A stretch of 6,696 nt of DNA, from positions 1 to 6,696 of the forward strand of contig WOZB01000292.1 in NCBI GenBank assembly GCA_011620445.1. The letters run 5' to 3'. Each line of letters opens with the position of its first letter. Position 1 is the first letter of the stretch. The notes beneath the pieces were generated by a model. It searched no databases. It had not been told where the DNA came from and worked only from the letters and a program-made list of their open reading frames with translations. The stretch comes from Anaerolineaceae bacterium (GTDB taxonomy: Bacteria > Chloroflexota > Anaerolineae > Anaerolineales > Anaerolineaceae). The translations under genes were made by a program, and so were the position numbers. This document shows positions 1 to 5,523 of the stretch, piece by piece.

Positions 1-735
1 AACATTGTGGTCTCCATTTTCGTGCGCAGAGCCCACAAACCGGCTGACGACGAGCACCCATACGGCCATACCCAACTGGAAACTGTTGGAGCGTTGGTCA
101 TCGGCGCTTTCGTCCTCACTACTGCCCTCACCATTTTTTGGCGGGCGGTCAACTCGCTTTTTGATTACTTCTCCAGCAGTGCTTCCCCGGCTGAAATTTC
201 CCCCATTACGCTCTACATCGCGGCTTTCACGGTTGCTCTGAAGATTTTCCTTTCCATCTACACCAAGAAACTGGGTCAGCGCACCCAGAATCCATCCATT
301 ATCGCCATTGCCCAGGACCATCGCAATGATATTCTTTCGGCATCCGCGGTCGTTATCGGCGTCATTCTTGGCCGTATGGGCATTCTCTGGATGGATGCTT
401 TTGCTGGCGCGTTAGTGGCCGTGTTTATTGCGCGGACCGGATTCAGCATCCTGCGCCAATCTACCAGTGACTTGATGGATACCGTGCCTGGTAAAGCGTT
501 GCGGCAGCAGGTTGAGCAGGTGCTTAAGGAAGTGCCCGGCATCCAGGAACTCGATTCGATGCAAGCTCATCGTTTTGGGCAGTATCTGGTGATCAATTTA
601 GCCATTTTCGTAGATGGCGCCCTGAGTGTGGACGAGGGCGATGCTATTGCTGACGAAGTTGAACGTAAGGTGATTGAGAACGTGGATTATGTGCGGGCAG
701 TGCATGTACACTTTCATTCCCGCAAACAAAATTAA
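1..735 (+). CDS. CDF-family cation efflux protein, C-terminal part (5' end outside window)
   Basis: The frame is open from base 1, giving 244 residues; the start and transmembrane helices 1-2 lie mostly upstream. Seen: the end of helix 2 runs into PAD at 14-16 and HPYGH at 19-23, the usual loop before helix 3. Helices 3 to 6 lie at about 27-55, 68-90, 102-124 and 127-150. A cytosolic ferredoxin-like domain of about 85 residues follows, with VHVHFH near the end. CDF proteins are dimeric inner-membrane antiporters that export divalent metals in exchange for protons. In helix 5 the metal motif reads DHRND (D106, D110), with Asp where Zn transporters such as FieF have His. The cytosolic-domain AH pair that usually helps bind Zn reads GD. 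From family knowledge, DxxxD in helix 5 is typical of Mn (or Fe) CDFs, so Mn/Fe efflux is inferred. No terminator is visible between this gene and the next promoter. Family call is firm; substrate is uncertain. Confidence 0.93.
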   Translation, partial: NIVVSIFVRRAHKPADDEHPYGHTQLETVGALVIGAFVLTTALTIFWRAVNSLFDYFSSSASPAEISPITLYIAAFTVALKIFLSIYTKKLGQRTQNPSIIAIAQDHRNDILSASAVVIGVILGRMGILWMDAFAGALVAVFIARTGFSILRQSTSDLMDTVPGKALRQQVEQVLKEVPGIQELDSMQAHRFGQYLVINLAIFVDGALSVDEGDAIADEVERKVIENVDYVRAVHVHFHSRKQN

Positions 736-765
736 ATAAAACCCTTCCAAATAACTGAAAGTTCT

Positions 766-794
766 TTGATATTTTCCTTTTGCTTGGGTAGAAT
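766..794 (+). promoter_or_regulatory. sigma70-type promoter for the alcohol dehydrogenase gene
   Basis: TTGATA at 766-771 and TAGAAT at 789-794 are separated by exactly 17 bases. Each differs from the sigma70 consensus at one position. Transcription would start near 801 and give a leader of about 22 bases. It lies in the only non-coding gap between the efflux gene and the dehydrogenase, so the dehydrogenase probably has its own transcript. No operator palindrome was seen beside it. Confidence 0.6.
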
Positions 795-813
795 TTTGGC
801 AGACTATCACTCT

Positions 814-819
814 GGAGGA
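814..819 (+). promoter_or_regulatory. ribosome binding site deciding the dehydrogenase start
   Basis: GGAGGA lies 3 bases before the ATG at 823. An in-frame upstream start at 766 would sit inside the predicted -35 element and would add 19 residues with no counterpart in the family, so 823 is chosen. Confidence 0.8.
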
Positions 820-822
820 ATT

Positions 823-1986
823 ATGAACGATTTTCGCTACTACAACCCGACCACCATCATTTTTGGTAAAGGTACCATCGCTAAGCTTGATGAACTGGTA
901 AAGAAAAAAGATAAGATCCTCTTGCTTTATGGCAGCGGTTCCATTAAGAAAAATGGGGTCTATGACCAGGTGATGGAAGCTCTGGGTAAAAGAAAAGTGC
1001 TTGAATTTGGCGGGATTGAACCCAACCCGGATTATGCCACTCTGATGAAAGCTGTGGATATTGTCCAAAAGAAGGAAGTTGATTTTCTGCTGGCTGTTGG
1101 CGGCGGCTCAGTGATTGATGGGACCAAGTTTATCTCCATCGCTTCCGAGTATGATGGCAACCCCTGGCACATCATTACCAAGGGCGCTGCCAAGGATTGC
1201 AAGAAGGCCGTTCCCTTTGGGACCGTGCTTACTCTGCCAGCCACTGGCTCAGAGTTTAACAAGGGCAGTGTTATTTCCAGGCGTGAAAAACGCGTGAAAT
1301 TCTCTTTTCAGAGCGACCTTGTTTTCCCAAAATTCTCAATCCTTGACCCTGAAAACACGTATTCCCTGCCCATCAAACAAGTGCGCAACGGATTGGTGGA
1401 TGCCTTTGTGCATATTATCGAACAGTATTTAACCTATCCAGTGGATGCCATCGTTCAGGACCGTCAGGCCGAAGCATTGCTGCTGGCGCTCATCGAAACA
1501 GCTCCCGCTGCCATGCAGACAGACCCCCTATCCTACGACGGCCGCGCCAACTACATGTGGGCTGCCAGCAATGCTCTAAACACCCTCATTGGCAGCGGCG
1601 TACCCCAAGATTGGGCTACTCACAATATCGGGCACGAAATTACCGCGCTCTACGGTCTTGACCATGCTGAGACCTTGGCAGCAGTACTTCCCTGGCTGAT
1701 GTGGTACAAGCGCGACCAAAAACAAGCCAAGCTGCTGCAGTATGGGCAGCGCGTCTTTGATATTCACGAGGGCACTGATTCTGAACGAGTTGACCGGGCC
1801 ATTGAGGCAACTGCTCAATTCTTCCACAGCCTGGGCATGCCAACCGCCTTAAGTGCTTATAAGATTGATGCTGAAGAAGCCGCCACAATCATCGGCCGCC
1901 GCCTTGCCAAACGCGAGTGGAAGGCTGGCGAACATAAGGACATTGGTCCAGAAGATGCCGCCAATATTCTGCGTTTAAGCCGCTAG
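823..1986 (+). CDS. yqhD: YqhD-type iron-containing-ADH-family aldehyde reductase / alcohol dehydrogenase
   Basis: The product is 387 residues, the same length as E. coli YqhD, which it resembles along its whole length. It should be a soluble cytoplasmic enzyme reducing short-chain and toxic aldehydes (butanal, acrolein, methylglyoxal-type) to alcohols with NADPH. Seen: an N-terminal Rossmann-like domain with FGKG at 14-17; the cofactor loop YGSGS at 36-40 (YGGGS in E. coli, so one Gly is Ser); LEFGGIEPNP at 60-69; GGGSVIDGTKF at 93-103; LTLPATGSE at 136-144. The helical metal domain carries the four expected ligands D193, H197, H267 and H281, with the conserved extra His at 271 in the WATHNIGHE segment. 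In the family the metal is Zn or Fe. No upstream AraC-type regulator like E. coli yqhC is in the window. The gene stands alone between its own promoter and a strong terminator. The family is certain; the in vivo substrate is not known. Clostridial butanol dehydrogenases (bdhA/B) are the nearest alternative name. Confidence 0.95.
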   Translation: MNDFRYYNPTTIIFGKGTIAKLDELVKKKDKILLLYGSGSIKKNGVYDQVMEALGKRKVLEFGGIEPNPDYATLMKAVDIVQKKEVDFLLAVGGGSVIDGTKFISIASEYDGNPWHIITKGAAKDCKKAVPFGTVLTLPATGSEFNKGSVISRREKRVKFSFQSDLVFPKFSILDPENTYSLPIKQVRNGLVDAFVHIIEQYLTYPVDAIVQDRQAEALLLALIETAPAAMQTDPLSYDGRANYMWAASNALNTLIGSGVPQDWATHNIGHEITALYGLDHAETLAAVLPWLMWYKRDQKQAKLLQYGQRVFDIHEGTDSERVDRAIEATAQFFHSLGMPTALSAYKIDAEEAATIIGRRLAKREWKAGEHKDIGPEDAANILRLSR

Positions 1987-2004
1987 GCTCAGCGCAACTC
2001 AATC

Positions 2005-2031
2005 AAGCTGACTCGTCTGAGTCAGCTTTTT
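2005..2031 (+). terminator. intrinsic terminator after the dehydrogenase
   Basis: A perfect 10-bp stem (AAGCTGACTC paired with GAGTCAGCTT) closes a GTCT loop and runs directly into a T tract at 2027-2031. It begins 18 bases after the stop codon. This is a textbook rho-independent terminator on the + strand and separates the dehydrogenase from the phosphate operon. Confidence 0.93.
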
Positions 2032-2073
2032 AATTTCCATGAAGCTGTATTGCCGATTCTCCACACTAATGTG

Positions 2074-2090
2074 TTAATATGATTTAATAT
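2074..2090 (+). promoter_or_regulatory. probable promoter/operator region of the pit operon with TTAATA direct repeats
   Basis: This AT-rich block holds a -10-like TATGAT at 2078-2083 with no good -35 (weak TTCTCC at 2057-2062, 15 bases away). TTAATAT occurs twice, at 2074-2080 and 2084-2090, exactly 10 bases apart. TTAATA matches the PhoP-box half-site pattern TT(A/C/T)A(C/T)A known from Bacillus, where half sites repeat about one helical turn apart. A short ACAC-TAAT-GTGT dyad lies at 2063-2074. The repeats would overlap the -10. Phosphate control is inferred from position before a phosphate transporter. AT-rich sequence makes chance matches likely. Confidence 0.35.
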
Positions 2091-2119
2091 TTATTGAGAC
2101 TTCCAAAAGGCAGACATTA

Positions 2120-3166
2120 ATGGATTTTATTCAAGAGCTTCTCAGTAACCCAGCTTTGCTCATCACGGTCGTGCTTACCACCGGGGTAATCCTGGTAAAT
2201 GGTTGGACCGACGCGCCAAATGCCATTGCAACCTGCATTTCCACACGCGCAATCAAGCCAAACCATGCGATCATGATGGCAGCAGGCTTCAATTTTTTGG
2301 GTGTCTTCATCATGACCCTGATCAATAAAAACGTAGCTTATACCATATCCAACATGGTCGATTTTGGTACAGACGCCCGCGCGAGTACAGTCGCGCTTTG
2401 CGCAGCCCTCTTTGCCATTGTTATTTGGGCAACCAGTGCCTGGTATTTCGGCATCCCCACATCAGAAAGCCACGCCTTGATTGCTGGGCTTACCGGCGCG
2501 GCAATTGGTTTTCATGGTAATTTCCAGGGTATCAGCGGCGAACAGTGGATCAAAGTGGTCTACGGTTTGCTGCTTTCCACTTTTTTAGGCTTCTTCCTCG
2601 GGTGGGCTATTGTAAAACTGGTTGAATTGCTATTTAAGGATCAATCCCGGCGCAAGACCACGAAAATTTTCAAAAACGCCCAAATCGCCGGCGCAGCTGC
2701 CATGGCCTTCATGCACGGCGCTCAAGACGGTCAGAAATTTATGGGCGTCTTCCTGATCGGTATGTTCGTAGCCAAAGGCCAGGCAACACCGGAAACGTTT
2801 GCCATTCCCATCTGGCTGATGCTTTTTGTTTCTGCAGTCATGGGTCTGGGCACCTCGATCGGGGGCTATCGCATCATCAAGGCGGTCGGCCTGGATATGG
2901 TGAAACTGGAAACCTACCAGGGTTTCAGCGCGGATATCGCCGCTGCCCTTTCAATGTTGGCAGCCACGCTGCTTGAGGGGCTGCCGGTTTCAAGTACCCA
3001 CACCAAAACCACAGCCATTATGGGGGTGGGCGCAGCCAAACGCCTTAGTTCAGTCAATTGGACTATCGTTCGCGAAATGGTTCTCACCTGGGTGCTTACC
3101 TTTCCGGGTTGCGCCTTAATTGGTTATTTAACTACGCGATTATTCCTGGCGATCTTCGTCAAATAA
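2120..3166 (+). CDS. pit: Pit-family inorganic phosphate transporter
   Basis: The product is a 348-residue integral membrane protein of the low-affinity phosphate permease family (PF01384), importing phosphate or metal-phosphate with H+ or Na+. The family has two inverted repeats, and both signatures are visible. The N-terminal one is GWTDAPNAIAT at 28-38, followed by GIPTSESHALIAG at 111-123. The C-terminal one is HGAQDGQKFMG at 199-209, followed by GLPVSSTHTKTTAIMG at 287-302. The Asp of each repeat (D31 and D203) is kept, while the Asn before it in the classic GxND motif is Thr and Gln respectively. About ten hydrophobic helices are apparent. A basic cytosolic loop around 173-186 separates the two halves. 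The ATG has AAAAGG 9 bases upstream. The next gene starts 9 bases after the stop and encodes the usual Pit partner, which supports the call. Ion coupling and affinity cannot be read from the sequence. Confidence 0.95.
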   Translation: MDFIQELLSNPALLITVVLTTGVILVNGWTDAPNAIATCISTRAIKPNHAIMMAAGFNFLGVFIMTLINKNVAYTISNMVDFGTDARASTVALCAALFAIVIWATSAWYFGIPTSESHALIAGLTGAAIGFHGNFQGISGEQWIKVVYGLLLSTFLGFFLGWAIVKLVELLFKDQSRRKTTKIFKNAQIAGAAAMAFMHGAQDGQKFMGVFLIGMFVAKGQATPETFAIPIWLMLFVSAVMGLGTSIGGYRIIKAVGLDMVKLETYQGFSADIAAALSMLAATLLEGLPVSSTHTKTTAIMGVGAAKRLSSVNWTIVREMVLTWVLTFPGCALIGYLTTRLFLAIFVK

Positions 3167-3170
3167 GGAG
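3165..3170 (+). promoter_or_regulatory. ribosome binding site overlapping the pit stop codon
   Basis: AAGGAG overlaps the TAA stop of the phosphate transporter (3164-3166) and lies 5 bases before the ATG at 3176. The arrangement implies co-transcription, and a ribosome finishing pit is well placed to restart on the DUF47 gene. Confidence 0.8.
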
Positions 3171-3175
3171 CTTCT

Positions 3176-3796
3176 ATGGCAAAGAAAAAGAGCAATTATT
3201 ATCAAATGTTCGTGGCTATTGCTGAGGATGCTATCAAGGCAGCCCAGTACCTCGAAAAAACTGTAAAAGATTTCAATGCTTCCAAGACCGAAAAGATGGC
3301 TAAGTCCATGCATGAAATTGAGCATGGTGCGGACTTGAAGAAGCACGAATTGATGAAGACCCTGGCCGATGAATTCATGACCCCCATCGAACGGGAAGAC
3401 ATCGTCACCCTGGCGAGTGAATTGGACGATGTGTTGGATTATATCGAAGAAGTCTTCCAGCTTTTCTTCATGTTCAATATCCAGGAGATGCGCCCCCAGG
3501 CGGTCGATTTTGCCGACCTGATTGTGCGCAGCACTACGGCTATGAAAGTCTGCTTTGACGAATTCCATAATTTCCGAAAGTCTCAAACCATCGGCGGCAA
3601 GATCATCGAGGTTAATGTAGTTGAAGAACTTGCCGATGTGCTCTATATCAAGGCCATGCGCGAACTTTATACCAAGGAAAAGGACCCCGTCAAGGTTAAT
3701 GCCTGGGGCATCATTTTTGATAAACTGGAAAAAACCTGCGACCGCTGTGAGCACGTGGCCGATACTATCGAATCTGTCATCATGAAGAACACTTAA
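3176..3796 (+). CDS. DUF47 (PhoU-like) Pit accessory protein
   Basis: The product is 206 residues, the normal length for the DUF47/PhoU_div family (PF01865). It is mostly alpha-helical and cytoplasmic, with no signal peptide or membrane segment. Members fold as PhoU-like helical bundles and are commonly encoded next to pit genes. They are thought to modulate the transporter or phosphate signalling, though the mechanism is not settled. Seen: the acidic helix motifs EIEHGADLKKHEL at 47-59, TPIEREDIVTLASELDDVLDYIEE at 69-92, and the C-terminal KLEKTCDRCEHVADTIESV at 183-201. Their repeated E/D and H residues correspond to the metal-binding positions of PhoU-like bundles. It is second and last in the pit operon. 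No high-affinity Pst system or phoU/phoR genes are in view. Confidence 0.93.
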   Translation: MAKKKSNYYQMFVAIAEDAIKAAQYLEKTVKDFNASKTEKMAKSMHEIEHGADLKKHELMKTLADEFMTPIEREDIVTLASELDDVLDYIEEVFQLFFMFNIQEMRPQAVDFADLIVRSTTAMKVCFDEFHNFRKSQTIGGKIIEVNVVEELADVLYIKAMRELYTKEKDPVKVNAWGIIFDKLEKTCDRCEHVADTIESVIMKNT

Positions 3797-3857
3797 TTTA
3801 TCCAGTACCTATTTTCCCTCCCAACGCCTTGAAGCCTCAACTTCGAGAGGTTGCCCT

Positions 3858-3880
3858 GCTGAGTGCAGCGAAGCATCTTC
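3858..3880. repeat. possible degenerate copy of a short interspersed GAGCGAAGCGAAGCATCT-like repeat
   Basis: The text CTGAGTGCAGCGAAGCATCT, in the gap between convergent genes, resembles the CTGAGCGAAGCGAAGCATCT-type short repeat scattered in intergenic regions of some environmental bacterial genomes, with about three differences. It contains a small GCTG-AGTG-CAGC hairpin. Only one copy is in this window, so repetition cannot be shown here. The rest of the gap at 3797-3857 shows only weak 4-bp dyads. Confidence 0.25.
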
Positions 3881-3913
3881 CAGTAGCAAATCGAATGAAA
3901 AATAGATTTCCAC

Positions 3914-3950
3914 AACAAAAAAGAGGAAAGTAAAGATTCCTCTCTTTGTT
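3914..3950. terminator. bidirectional intrinsic terminator between convergent genes
   Basis: AGAGGAA at 3922-3928 pairs with TTCCTCT at 3937-3943 across an 8-base loop. The stem can extend past a small bulge through AACAAA (3914-3919) and TTTGTT (3945-3950). Read on the - strand, the core stem is followed by TTTTTTGTTG, a good U tract for the molybdoenzyme gene ending at 3967. Read on the + strand, the tail is CTTTGTTTGG, weaker but usable for the pit operon. Confidence 0.75.
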
Positions 3951-3966
3951 TGGAATGATTGCAGGC

Positions 3967-4575
3967 TCAGGCCGTGCGTTCTTCCAACCAGACGTCCGCC
4001 TCGTTATGGTAGCCTGCCCGCTCCCAAAACCCTGGGCGGTCGTGTTCGCAGAATTCCAACCCGGTCAGCCATTTAGCACCTTTCCAAAGGTAAACATCCT
4101 TCAAGTCTTTACGTCCGGGGATTGCCCCGCAAACGCCCCTCAGCGGAGCGCCATGCTCAGGTGGGAGCGGCTGGCCATTAAAAGATGTAGCCATCAGGAA
4201 GTTCTCAGCCCGGAATACCTCCAGCGGTAAATTGGCAGTGAACCCAAAAGCAGCATGCTGAATCACATACCTGGCCTTTGGCGTCAGCTTAACAAGCCCG
4301 GCATCTTCAAGGGTCTTGAGGCTTATGCCCTCCCATTCTGTATCTAACTTGCTCCAGGTCGTTACACAGTGGACGTCCATCTTCACGCGCGTCTTCGGTA
4401 AAGCATCCAATTCCTGCCAGGTCAAGCGCAGCGGTTTTTCCACTTCACCCCAAACAATAAAAGTCCAGGTTTCGGGGTCAAACGCTGGTACGGGTCCGTA
4501 ATGCAATACCGGGAAACGTTTTGTCAGCAACTGGCCGGGTGGAATACGCCCTTCCTTATCAGGTCTTTTCTCCAT
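3967..4575 (-). CDS. sulfite-oxidase-like molybdopterin-binding oxidoreductase (YuiH-like), cytoplasmic
   Basis: The 202-residue product is a single oxidoreductase molybdopterin-binding domain (PF00174, sulfite oxidase fold). Seen: LTWQELDALP at 51-60; VHCVTTWS at 68-75, where C70 is the expected cysteine ligand of the molybdenum; ARYVIQHAAFGFTANLPLE at 101-119; PLPPEHGAPLR at 136-146; YLWKGAKWLTGLEF at 162-175; and the family-typical ending PGFWERAGYHNEADVW at 181-196. There is no Tat signal, heme domain or C-terminal dimerisation domain, unlike true sulfite oxidases, so it probably works in the cytoplasm with a separate electron carrier. Substrate is unknown. Between R146 and the YLWK motif there are 15 residues, including a second cysteine (C149) and GAIPGRKDLKD; this seems longer than the usual link in relatives I recall. 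Start ATG at 4575 overlaps the upstream hydrolase stop (TGATG), with GGAG 5 bases before it. The gene ends at a strong - strand terminator. Confidence 0.9.
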   Translation of the reverse strand: MEKRPDKEGRIPPGQLLTKRFPVLHYGPVPAFDPETWTFIVWGEVEKPLRLTWQELDALPKTRVKMDVHCVTTWSKLDTEWEGISLKTLEDAGLVKLTPKARYVIQHAAFGFTANLPLEVFRAENFLMATSFNGQPLPPEHGAPLRGVCGAIPGRKDLKDVYLWKGAKWLTGLEFCEHDRPGFWERAGYHNEADVWLEERTA

Positions 4576-4584
4576 CAGAACTCC
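4575..4584 (-). promoter_or_regulatory. TGATG stop/start overlap with internal ribosome site
   Basis: On the - strand the hydrolase ends in TGA (4577-4575) and the molybdoenzyme ATG begins at 4575, sharing the A. GGAG at 4584-4581, inside the hydrolase coding end, is 5 bases before the ATG. This fixes the start and indicates translational coupling. Confidence 0.8.
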
Positions 4585-5264
4585 AAACTAAAGGTCTCAC
4601 CGGGGTTTAGAACCACCACCTTGGCCGATGTTTCGGCTTCCACCCGCCGTTTCCAAGCACCGACATCCTGCCGGATAAGATCAAAAGTGTTGTAATGGAT
4701 GGGCACAACCACCTTGGGTTGGATGAGTTTCACTGCCCGCAGGGCATCATCCGGGCCCATGGTGTAATTGTCGCCAATAGGCAAAGCTGCCAGGCTGATG
4801 CCTTCCTCGCCGATCAGCTTCATATCGTAAAACAAACCCGTATCCCCAGCCATGTAGATCTTCTGCCCTTCTAACGTGGTCAGCAGGAAGCCTGCTGGGT
4901 TGCCGCCATAACCGCCACCCGGTAACGGCGAACTGTGCAGTGCGAGTGTCATCTTCAAATATCCAAAGGCGAAGTGGTAACCGCCGCCCAATTGCAACGG
5001 ATGACCCTTTATCCCTTTGCTTTCCAGATACTGCAAAATTTCGGGGATGGCAACAACCGTGCTTTTGTTGCGCCTGGCAATCTCCACCGTGTCACCGATA
5101 TGATCGCCGTGCCCGTGAGTGACCAGTATGTAGTCAGCTTTGAGTTCACTTGCACCGACCTTCGCCTTTGGGTTGCCGGTGAAGAAGGGGTCTACCAGCA
5201 GCTTCAATCCGCCAATTTCCAAGCCCAAACTTGAGTGGCCATAATAAATGAAACGGTTTGTCAT
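4575..5264 (-). CDS. UPF0173 metal-dependent hydrolase (metallo-beta-lactamase fold)
   Basis: The 229-residue product matches the usual length and layout of the UPF0173 (YtkL-like) family, cytoplasmic metallo-beta-lactamase-fold hydrolases without an assigned physiological substrate. Seen: the N-terminal IYYGHSSLGLEIGG at 6-19, where family members carry a conserved GHS; LLVDPFFTGNP at 22-32; the metal motif THGHGDHIGD at 49-58 (HxHxDH); LHSS near 110 (later His ligand region); YMAGDTGLFYDM at 137-148 with the bridging Asp; LPIGDNYTMGPDDA at 161-174; and VVPIHYNTF at 187-195 with the last His. All expected di-metal ligands are present, so it should be active. It is the first gene of a coupled pair with the molybdoenzyme. 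The start is supported by AAGGAGG 5 bases upstream, and no longer in-frame start is evident. The reaction is not known; lactonase or phosphodiesterase-like hydrolysis is possible by fold. Confidence 0.93.
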   Translation of the reverse strand: MTNRFIYYGHSSLGLEIGGLKLLVDPFFTGNPKAKVGASELKADYILVTHGHGDHIGDTVEIARRNKSTVVAIPEILQYLESKGIKGHPLQLGGGYHFAFGYLKMTLALHSSPLPGGGYGGNPAGFLLTTLEGQKIYMAGDTGLFYDMKLIGEEGISLAALPIGDNYTMGPDDALRAVKLIQPKVVVPIHYNTFDLIRQDVGAWKRRVEAETSAKVVVLNPGETFSLEF

Positions 5265-5269
5265 GTTCG

Positions 5270-5276
5270 CCTCCTT
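5270..5276 (-). promoter_or_regulatory. strong ribosome binding site of the UPF0173 gene
   Basis: On the - strand AAGGAGG (5276-5270) is followed by 5 bases and then the ATG at 5264. It is the strongest Shine-Dalgarno in the window and fixes this start. Confidence 0.88.
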
Positions 5277-5297
5277 AATCTAATCAGTCATACCTTA

Positions 5298-5303
5298 ATT
5301 ATA
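5298..5303 (-). promoter_or_regulatory. candidate -10 element for the hydrolase-molybdoenzyme operon
   Basis: A perfect TATAAT is read on the - strand at 5303-5298, which would start transcription near 5290 and give a leader of about 25 bases. No good -35 is found 16-18 bases upstream; the best is a weak TTAAGT at 14 bases, and there is no extended TG. The site is plausible by position but may need an activator or be a chance match in AT-rich DNA. Confidence 0.45.
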
Positions 5304-5373
5304 GATGCGAAACCTTAACTTAATTTTCTAAGATTGATCGTGCTTCCAGAAGTCAATAAGAAATTCCTTGTAG

Positions 5374-5405
5374 GGTGAGGTTGACCATCTATTGGTCAAC
5401 CCACC
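5374..5405. promoter_or_regulatory. long palindrome of unknown role upstream of the hydrolase operon
   Basis: GGTTGACCA at 5379-5387 pairs perfectly with TGGTCAACC at 5393-5401 across a 5-base loop (TCTAT). Four more pairs (GGTG 5374-5377 with CACC 5402-5405) follow beyond a single bulged A. No T tract follows on either strand, so it is not a normal intrinsic terminator. It lies about 70 bases upstream of the candidate -10, so it could be an operator for a dimeric regulator, an RNA structure, or a repeat unit. Confidence 0.5.
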
Positions 5406-5449
5406 GAACACAACACGGATCCAAAAGGATAATAGCCGGACTGGTTATG

Positions 5450-5488
5450 AAAATCGGCGGATTGGTGAAAGGCACACCAATCTCGGCC
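5450..5488 (-). terminator. probable terminator of the uvrD/pcrA gene
   Basis: An 8-bp perfect stem, GATTGGTG paired with CACCAATC (5460-5467 with 5475-5482), can be extended by GGC/GCC (5486-5488 with 5456-5458). On the - strand it is followed by GATTTTC. It starts 36 bases after the helicase stop codon. The T run is short (4), so termination may be partial. Confidence 0.5.
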
Positions 5489-5523
5489 TACAGGGACAAA
5501 AAAGAAATGTAATTGAGAGAAAA

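Noticed and set aside
1..3. Asn at the very first codon of the CDF protein as a changed helix-2 metal ligand
   Set aside because: Aligning without gaps from the PAD...HPYGH loop places this Asn four residues past the second helix-2 ligand, so the ligands are outside the window.
766..822. Longer dehydrogenase starting at 766
   Set aside because: The 19 extra residues overlap the predicted promoter, have no family counterpart, and the ATG at 823 has a strong ribosome site and gives the 387-residue family length.
598..1068. 156-residue - strand frame spanning the dehydrogenase promoter
   Set aside because: Covers the ends of two recognised genes and the promoter between them in antisense; no support as a gene.
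3140..3754. Long open frame on the - strand (204 residues) opposite the DUF47 gene
   Set aside because: It is fully antisense to a recognised gene, has no family resemblance and no ribosome site; a shadow of biased codon use.
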